NCBI GenBank assembly: GCA_025738555.1
Contig: JAOVFP010000022.1
Location: forward strand, 682,001-746,000
Length of the DNA: 64,000 bases
Source of the DNA: Cyathus striatus
Lineage: Eukaryota; Basidiomycota; Agaricomycetes; Agaricales; Nidulariaceae
Direction of reading: 5' to 3'
The first letter of the stretch is position 1. The number at the start of each line of letters is the position of its first letter. Made by a program: the position numbers and the translations under genes. A model generated the notes under the pieces. The model worked only from the letters and a program-made list of their open reading frames with translations, did no database searches and was not told where the DNA came from. Below, one piece after another: positions 57,900-64,000 of the stretch.

Positions 57900-58150
57900 G
57901 AGAACTGGAGCATGGGCGTTTTTGACTAGTGCCTTTGTTGGCTCTGTGTATTGTGCATGGGCACAGGGGATGCGTGTCTCGATGGCGATCATTCACCAGG
58001 TCATTTGCATAAAAGAATAGCAAAGAAAGCGTAGAGATTGGTTACGGGGAAGCTATGCCTGTTGGAAGTTGGTACAGTTTGGGTCAAACGACGGTCAGCG
58101 TAGGAACGTTGGACGTGTTTGGATCACAGGCGCAGTAAGGCACGCTGTTA
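57900..58150. repeat. Spacer repeat associated with the tRNA-Asp array, copy 1
   Basis: GCATGGGCACAGGGGATGCG followed by TGTCTCGATGG, and further on TTGGTTACGGGG and TAGGAACGTTGGAC, recur at 58.97 kb (first part only) and 59.52-59.71 kb. The repeat marks the unit that was amplified together with the tRNA genes. Confidence 0.6.
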
Positions 58151-58320
58151 CCGTTTACGTACATCATAACACGCCATAACACTGCACACAAAACTCGTAA
58201 AAAATTGGTAAAAGTGTCAGAACTGAGAAATGTTGAAAAATGTGATACAAGGTTCCGATAACATCATACTAGACTAGAGGCGATATCCAGTGTAAAAAAT
58301 GTCTTAAACTAAGGCCAAAG

Positions 58321-58413
58321 CTCTCTGTCTGGGAGTCGAACCCAGCTTTCGCGCGAACCGTAATGGCACAGTACTATGACAGGCGCGTGTACTAACCGAT
58401 ATACTAACAGAGA
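58321..58413 (-). tRNA. tRNA-Asp (GUC), with 21-nt intron (array copy 1)
   Basis: On the minus strand the acceptor TCTCTGT pairs with ACAGAGA followed by discriminator G. The D arm contains TAGTATATCGGTTAGTA. The anticodon arm is CGCGC-CTGTCA...C-GCGCG with anticodon GTC. The T arm is CTGGG-TTCGACT-CCCAG. The intron lies at plus coordinates 58356-58376, immediately after position 37. All stems pair, so it is predicted functional. Confidence 0.9.
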
Positions 58414-59118
58414 GTTATCAAAAAACTGTACATCACGCCTATATATACCGTATATGTAAGTGCACGGGCGAGTCTTAAAACCAACTTAACACCATCATGG
58501 AAACAAGGTCATTTTATTTATGTGATACCAAGGGGGGTCCAAAAATATAATTTCGTTGACCAGGCTCATTGAGTGAACTAACTAACCACCGTAGGAATGT
58601 ATTTCTAAATCAGTCTCGGTTAATCTCGGCATCATCTGAGCTATAGACTTATCAGTCTGTTTGTCATCTACATATCATGGTTGCCCGTGTCCCATCTGTC
58701 TCAAATGCCTCACAAACAAGCTACTTTATTTATATTCCTTATGAATAAGTTTACAGAATAAATCAATGTTTGAACTAGTAGGCTGTGATATCAACTTCCT
58801 AGAGAACGATGTTTAGATAAGTTGCATTTCAATACAAAGCACGCAAAAATTTACATATTTATATGAACACCGTGGCAAAAACCTGGCAACCTGTAACAAC
58901 GTACAGAAACAGCTTACCACTAATTTAGACTGGAGCGGGAGCATTTTTACCAGTGCCAGTGCCACTGTGTATGGTGCATGGGCACAGGGGATGCACATTG
59001 CGTATTCCGATGACAACCAGTCAGCAAGTACATGCACACACAAATTTACATAAAATAAAATGTAACATGATACTTTGTATCGGTGGCGTAGTGCAAAAAT
59101 TTAACATGGATCGGTAAG

Positions 59119-59218
59119 CTCATTGTCTGGGAGTCGAACCCAGCTTTCGCGCGATCAGATATGACATGCAAGTGGATGATATGACAGCCACGTGTACTAA
59201 CCGATATACTAACAATGA
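59119..59218 (-). tRNA. tRNA-Asp (GUC), with 28-nt intron and altered acceptor stem (array copy 2)
   Basis: The acceptor stem is TCATTGT / ACAATGA, i.e. changed on both sides relative to copy 1 so that pairing is kept. The T and D arms are unchanged. The anticodon stem has CGTGG against GCGCG, giving one G-U pair and one G-G mismatch next to the loop. The intron is at 59154-59181. Confidence 0.75.
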
Positions 59219-59353
59219 TTTTGTGTAAAAAGAGAACATCAATACAGTACATGCTGTAGACATAGGTGATAATGATAACGTGTATTTCAACTATAATTCA
59301 ATCAGAAGGGTTAAAATTGATGATATGAAAAATTGATAGAACGTGGAATTGAA

Positions 59354-59454
59354 CTCTCTGTCTGGGAGTCGAACCCAGCTTTCGCGCGATTAGAAAGCCA
59401 TGGATGGAGAAGTCTCATGACAAGCGCGTGTACTAACCGATATACTAACAAAGA
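59354..59454 (-). tRNA. tRNA-Asp (GUC), with 29-nt intron (array copy 3)
   Basis: The acceptor TCTTTGT / ACAGAGA keeps pairing with one U-G wobble. The anticodon stem is CGCGC/GCGCG, and position 32 is T instead of C. The T arm is canonical. The intron is at 59389-59417. Confidence 0.82.
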
Positions 59455-59519
59455 CTTATAAACAGTTTCACATCAAGTTTATATATACCGTATATATGTG
59501 TGATCAACGAATCTTTGCA

Positions 59520-59715
59520 TCGTGCATAGGCCCAGGGGATGCGTGTCTCGAGGAATATCTGTCAGCAAGTCCCCTATAGACTGAAATGTTGAAAAGGAGA
59601 GTGTAGATTTTGGTTACTGAGCGAGAGGCTGTTCCTATTGGAAATTGGTACAATTTAGAAGTTAGACGATGGGCAACATAGGAACGTTGGACCCGTTGAG
59701 ATCACATGCAGGATA
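59520..59715. repeat. Spacer repeat associated with the tRNA-Asp array, further copy
   Basis: It matches the 57900-58150 segment: AGGGGATGCGTGTCTCGA, then TTTTGGTTACTGAG and TAGGAACGTTGGACC. It lies between array copies 3 and 4. Confidence 0.6.
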
Positions 59716-59807
59716 ACACGCATGCACACAAAATTCGTTGTAAAGAATTTACAGAAAATAAAATGTAACATAAACCTTGGTATAAAAGTATGCGGTGGAC
59801 GGATAAG

Positions 59808-59907
59808 CTCTCTGTCTGGGAGTCGAACCCAGCTTTCACGCGATAAGATAGGCTATGTATGTCGACAATATGACAGGCGCATGTACTAACCGATATACGA
59901 ACAGAGA
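59808..59907 (-). tRNA. tRNA-Asp (GUC), with 28-nt intron (array copy 4)
   Basis: The acceptor TCTCTGT / ACAGAGA and T arm are canonical. The anticodon stem is TGCGC against GCGTG, so the two outer pairs become U-G and G-U. One base at the D-arm entrance differs (TTCGTATA instead of TTAGTATA). The intron is at 59843-59870. It may still be functional. Confidence 0.75.
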
Positions 59908-60034
59908 ATTGATAAATAGTGAATGTCACTTCAATACATGCTGTAGATATAGGTGATAGTACACCAGCAATACCGATGGTCGACTTCGCAACAATGACGG
60001 TATAAAAAATTCTATGCATGATATTGTGTCGGAA

Positions 60035-60141
60035 CTCTCTGTCTGGGAGTCGAATCCAGCTTTCGCGCGATCAATTATCAGATATGAAATGCAAGTTGAT
60101 GACATGACAGGCGCGTGTACTAACCGATATACGAACAGAGA
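60035..60141 (-). tRNA. tRNA-Asp (GUC)-like, 35-nt intron, T-arm defect (array copy 5)
   Basis: The anticodon arm is intact (CGCGC/GCGCG, GTC). The T arm reads CTGGA-TTCGACT-CCCAG, so the normally invariant G53-C61 pair becomes A-C. It also has the D-arm change of copy 4. It is on a ~230-bp unit shared with copies 4 and 6. It may be a pseudogene or a poor tRNA. Confidence 0.6.
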
Positions 60142-60266
60142 ATTGATAAATGGTGAATGTCACTTCAATACATGCTGTAGACATAGGTGATAGCACACCA
60201 GCAATACCAATGGTCGACTTCGCAACATTAATGGTATATAAAAATTCTACAGATGATATTGTGGAA

Positions 60267-60373
60267 CTCTCTGTCTGGGAGTCAAACCCAGCTTTTGCGC
60301 GATCAATCATCAGATATGACATGCAGCTAGATGACATGACAGGCGCCTATACCAACCAATATAGTAACAAAGA
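60267..60373 (-). pseudogene. tRNA-Asp pseudogene, 35-nt intron (array copy 6)
   Basis: The T loop is TTTGACT, i.e. the invariant C56 (also part of the internal pol III B box) is lost. The anticodon stem has a mismatch at its outer pair. The acceptor stem still pairs (TCTTTGT/ACAGAGA). The intron resembles that of copy 5, showing recent duplication. Confidence 0.65.
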
Positions 60374-60884
60374 CTTATACACAGTTGCACGCCAAGTTCC
60401 AACATGAAGAAATAGATAGTGTTAGAAATTCAATTGAAAAGGTCAGCGCGTGTCATGCTCACTTCAATGGAGTATAGTTCTAAACGGTTGCTAAATAGTT
60501 GACTAAAAATGTGCATGGGAATCGACGCCAGCAATCAGGGACTGGTGTATACATCTACTGCCACAGTGCTATGTACACCAGCAAATCTTGAAGAAAGAGA
60601 TGGAAACTATGGTTTGAAGGGCTTAAATATTATAGTATCATGAGACTTTCACGACATACTTTAGATCTCTATACATGGGGACAAAGGCTCCTGTAGATTT
60701 TTTTGTACTCTAGGCTTTATTGTAAAGTAGATTCCAGATTGTCGAAACATATAGTAATGGTACCAAAACACCACCATGAACCGTAGAAAGGCTTTCTTAT
60801 TATGAAAATGGAGTTAACATTGCTGGCGATGATACGTACTTATCGATAGCATTAAAAACATCACGATATCTAGGGATTTCGAAG

Positions 60885-60972
60885 CTCTCTTTTTGGGAGT
60901 CGGACCCAGCGTTCGTGCAATCAGACATGATATGCGAATCGATGCACTAATCAATATTTATGCTAACAGAGA
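60885..60972 (-). pseudogene. tRNA-Asp pseudogene, strongly decayed (array copy 7)
   Basis: Acceptor strands TCTCTGT and a mutated AAAGAGA, and a T arm with loop TCCGACT, are recognisable. The anticodon arm (CCTGTCA) is missing and the D arm is altered. It is the most distant clear member of the array. Confidence 0.65.
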
Positions 60973-61029
60973 GTTGTTTAATTGGGTCACAAGTAGCCTA
61001 TAGCGTAGTGTTATTGTAAACTCACTTAC

Positions 61030-61640
61030 GCTTAGTTACATTATATACTGTCAAGTTCGGGTTTGACTCCCAGCAAGGATATCTGTACTTGGCTTATATA
61101 GCTCCGGAATTTTCCGTCCCATGCGGGTGCTACTAAATATTTTTATAACCGTACTATACGCAATTAATTTTATTTCACATGTCTACCCCCTTCCACTCGC
61201 ACTACTCCGCACACCAGCAGAGATTAATATGGTTCGCCGATATGTGCTAGTGTGGCACTGGATTACTTAACCGTAGTTGTGTAGTAGATGCTAGACAGAA
61301 GAACGCCGAACCATTCCAAAAGATTCCTTTGCGAACCTATACACATGTCCAGTTTGCATACTGGCGCACATTTAGCATGAGATAGAAAAGAATTCACAGA
61401 ATCCAGTAGTACCTGCAGTATTAGTACTCTCTTTTCTTACACATTCACAAAAAATTAAATGACATCATTCTTCTCATGGTTGATTGGAGTCGAACCCAAC
61501 CTTAACGCCTCTAATTCACATATTGCCCACTAACCATATGCTAGAAGGACCTTGTGAGGTCGACTAGTGCCTCACAATTTTTTACGCCACTAATTCACGT
61601 GTACTAACCCATACAGCGAGCTAGCAGTGGTGTATACGAT
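61030..61640. other. Weak tRNA-like remnants beyond the array
   Basis: GGGTTTGACTCCCAGCAAGG (plus strand, near 61060), GGAGTCGAACCCAACC (near 61486) and CACGTGTACTAACCCATACAG (near 61598) resemble T- or D-arm pieces of the tRNA-Asp genes. None can fold into a full tRNA. They suggest that the array once extended further right. Confidence 0.35.
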
Positions 61641-64000
61641 ATGCACCACTTCTCCATACGTTAATTTGAGAACCTTACAATGCTGTATGTACATGGCTAA
61701 ATTGTGTAGTGACTAGTAAGGAACATTGCACAGTTTGGTAGTTCGAGTGAATTGAATTCATATCCTTTACGCACTTTTTCGAGACATGGCAAACTAAGGA
61801 GAAACTCGAAATACATTTGACTATACTTTACGGGCCAACACTATTGGTGCAAAACATTTTAATACCATATCATTATTTCTGTTGGAACGTTCAGTTCGGA
61901 GCATGTCAAGAAAGTAGGGAAAAGATGTTGCTATTACTTGAATTTAATTATCTTAAAATGGCCTAACATAAGCTTATTAGGCAGATATTCACAACGAACT
62001 CTGCGGTATTACTGATGGTGGAAACTTGGTAGCACTGAATGGAGGTATAAGCTGTTAAGATTGTCGCTCAAACTCACTAATACTACTGGGGTCACTAAGT
62101 GTTTACCGCCACGTTGTATACAAAGAAAAGGCTAATTTAAATACGACTAAGTAAGTTACATCCGATCCGCAGTCAATGAACACCCGACAATCTGATTAGA
62201 TAACTGTCCAGTGTCTACGACTCGACTACCCCGCATCACAAACTGATCCCAACTGTACGCATCTCCCCTCTCCCTATAATATTCATTTCCGGGCAACATA
62301 AAATTACCGTCGTCAATGCACTAGTTGCCGGTCCGGTAATTCGTAGCGCGCACCTGCAAGAAACCCTAAGAAACCGCAACTGATCCTAATCCCCAGTAAT
62401 AGCGGAACAATAAGTCGCAAACTTGCTGTAAAATTTTTAAAATAGAAACAAAACAGCAAGCGACATGAAGTCCGCATGGTTAGATAGATGCCAAGCTGCT
62501 GATATATGTAATCCTTAGATGAGTTGCTGAGTTTCAATTCGAAGACATCATCGAAATCGTAAGGAGTTTATAAGTAAAATGGAATTATAAACTTGTTGAT
62601 GATTTAATCGTCTTTTAAATTTACATGCAGGTAGAGAATTGGTTTGTGGTTCATAATCTAACTTTATGTAGCCATAAAATAGGATCTTATAGAGATACCT
62701 GTGAAACAAGGACAAAAATTCAGAAGTCTTCCAATTTGAACTGAATGTAGACTTCAATAATGCACGTAATCGAATCCTTTGCACTTTTGCAACACAATTT
62801 CAATTAACAAAACAAACTACGAGTACTCTACCACGCGTTTTAACTAAACAAATTCCCGCTACCTTTTAAGGTAGTAGGGTTATGTAGGGTGATGAAAAAT
62901 CAAATTTTGCAGAGCGAACACCTCCCATCAACCGGAGTTTAAACGAGCTCGAAATATCGGTTATTCCCGTGTCCCAACTGCTCAGAGCTTCTGGCACCGC
63001 GTCGTCGAAGATTACTTAGAGTTCCTTTGTATTTTTATTTTGCATCTTCACTTTCAAGTATTATGTTATATTGTCGGTTTATAATATTGTGAATATGTAT
63101 TAGTACTTTACTGGTGATAAAGTCGCTCCACTGTAAGTAACTTGTTGTGTACATAGTTGTCCTCCTAAATTGCTTCAATGTGATGCATAGGCATGTGATC
63201 AGGTTTTGACAAGTTTCCTTTTGCATTGCTAAAATTTCACGCCATATCCATGACCATCTTTTGACAACAAATTTTGTTGGGCTTGGGCCATGTTAGGGCC
63301 GTGACAATAGTGAAGTTATTGAGCATTGCAGGTATTATTCTAGGGATTACTGGAACTGGAATTACTAAAACAAACAATCAACTAACAATAACTTTACATG
63401 TCATTTTTATGAAAATTAGTTCAAACCGGATGCAATATATGTTTAACTATTAGAGAGAATTTCAGGTAGCGGGCCTTGCCGCTAGCCGGCCTTACTGATT
63501 TATTCTTTGTCATGTGCACATAGCTGTAGCACCACCGGTTGCCTGCAAGCCACCCTTGTATGTTCAGGCTCCGCTTCAATTTCACTTTCCCCTTACTTGG
63601 CATCAGTGCAAAGCAGGGTGGCGAATGGGGAGCTGCCGGTTCAGGCGGATGTCATGGTGAGCTGAAAGTGCTACAGCCAAGACCAGTGTCCCGCGCCTCC
63701 CTCGCCAGTGCAAGACCTATTCTATGGCAATCCCCGTATGAGAAGATGGATGAGATCATTTAGAAATGAATATCAAGAACAAAAGAATACCTAGCTGCAA
63801 TTGGCACATGTAGTCCAGTGATATTTGCACGCGAAACATAGCTCAATTTGGGTGATTAGTCTCAGACTCTCAGCGTAGTTCACTTGTAGTTCACGCAAAG
63901 TACGTATTTCAGACGAAATGTACGTATGTAGACTTAACATATATATAATAGTCGACATTTAATATAGCATCCAAGCTGCTGCTCTACTAAAAATAAGCTA
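61641..64000. other. No gene recognised
   Basis: The sequence is AT-rich with short frames only. The frames at 62313-62537 and 62548-62784 (minus) and 63539-63763 (plus) have no domain, no splice partner and no unusual composition. Nothing is called here. Confidence 0.4.

Noticed and set aside
58321..60373. Regularly spaced repeats suggestive of a CRISPR array
   Set aside because: Each repeat folds as a tRNA-Asp with a GTC anticodon and an intron after position 37.

Overview
The window looks like a chromosome segment of an Agaricomycete (mushroom-forming basidiomycete). Supporting signs are short 48-70 nt spliceosomal introns, a KDZ-type transposon protein with CxC5/CxC6 cysteine clusters, two NACHT NTPases of basidiomycete NLR type (one with a WD40 array), a heme-thiolate peroxygenase of the long UPO type, a fungal P450, and tRNA genes with introns directly after position 37. 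The species cannot be named from sequence alone.

Layout. 0-9.4 kb: a transposon-derived gene (KDZ-like, minus strand, 2.05-6.61 kb) surrounded by minisatellites, including a 1.5 kb array of hairpin-forming, G-run-containing units at 7.0-8.5 kb. 9.8-20.1 kb: a Ty3/Gypsy pol relic split by later insertions. One insertion is a clean 6.0 kb element with ~225 bp inverted ends at 14041-20039, which itself carries a decayed Tc1/mariner-type element at about 16.06-19.07 kb. 20.4-24.2 kb: a three-exon NACHT-WD40 NLR gene (minus) with ten near-identical 42-residue repeats. 24.2-27.1 kb: no convincing gene. 27.2-29.2 kb: a broken NAD(P)-binding reductase 5' end joined to a decayed duplicate of the 3' end of a second NACHT gene. 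29.2-31.2 kb: a foldback-like element with ~285 bp inverted arms, ending 95 bp upstream of a small intact unknown gene (31.3 kb) that has a decayed copy at 32.2 kb. 33.5-36.0 kb: the intact second NACHT gene, without WD40 repeats; its downstream region is the parent of the 27.5-29.2 kb duplicate.

40.4-50.9 kb holds oxidative-enzyme genes: a secreted peroxygenase (+), an aldo/keto reductase pseudogene (+), a cytochrome P450 (-) and a salicylate-hydroxylase-like FAD monooxygenase (-). They may form a small catabolic or secondary-metabolism neighbourhood, but the sequence does not prove a shared pathway.

43.1-54.5 kb also contains three intron-bearing initiator tRNA-Met genes on dispersed duplicated segments, plus a relic. 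56.4-57.6 kb encodes part of a multi-exon membrane protein. 58.3-61.0 kb is a tandem array of intron-containing tRNA-Asp(GUC) genes, with good copies at the left end and decaying copies to the right. The last 3 kb shows no convincing gene.
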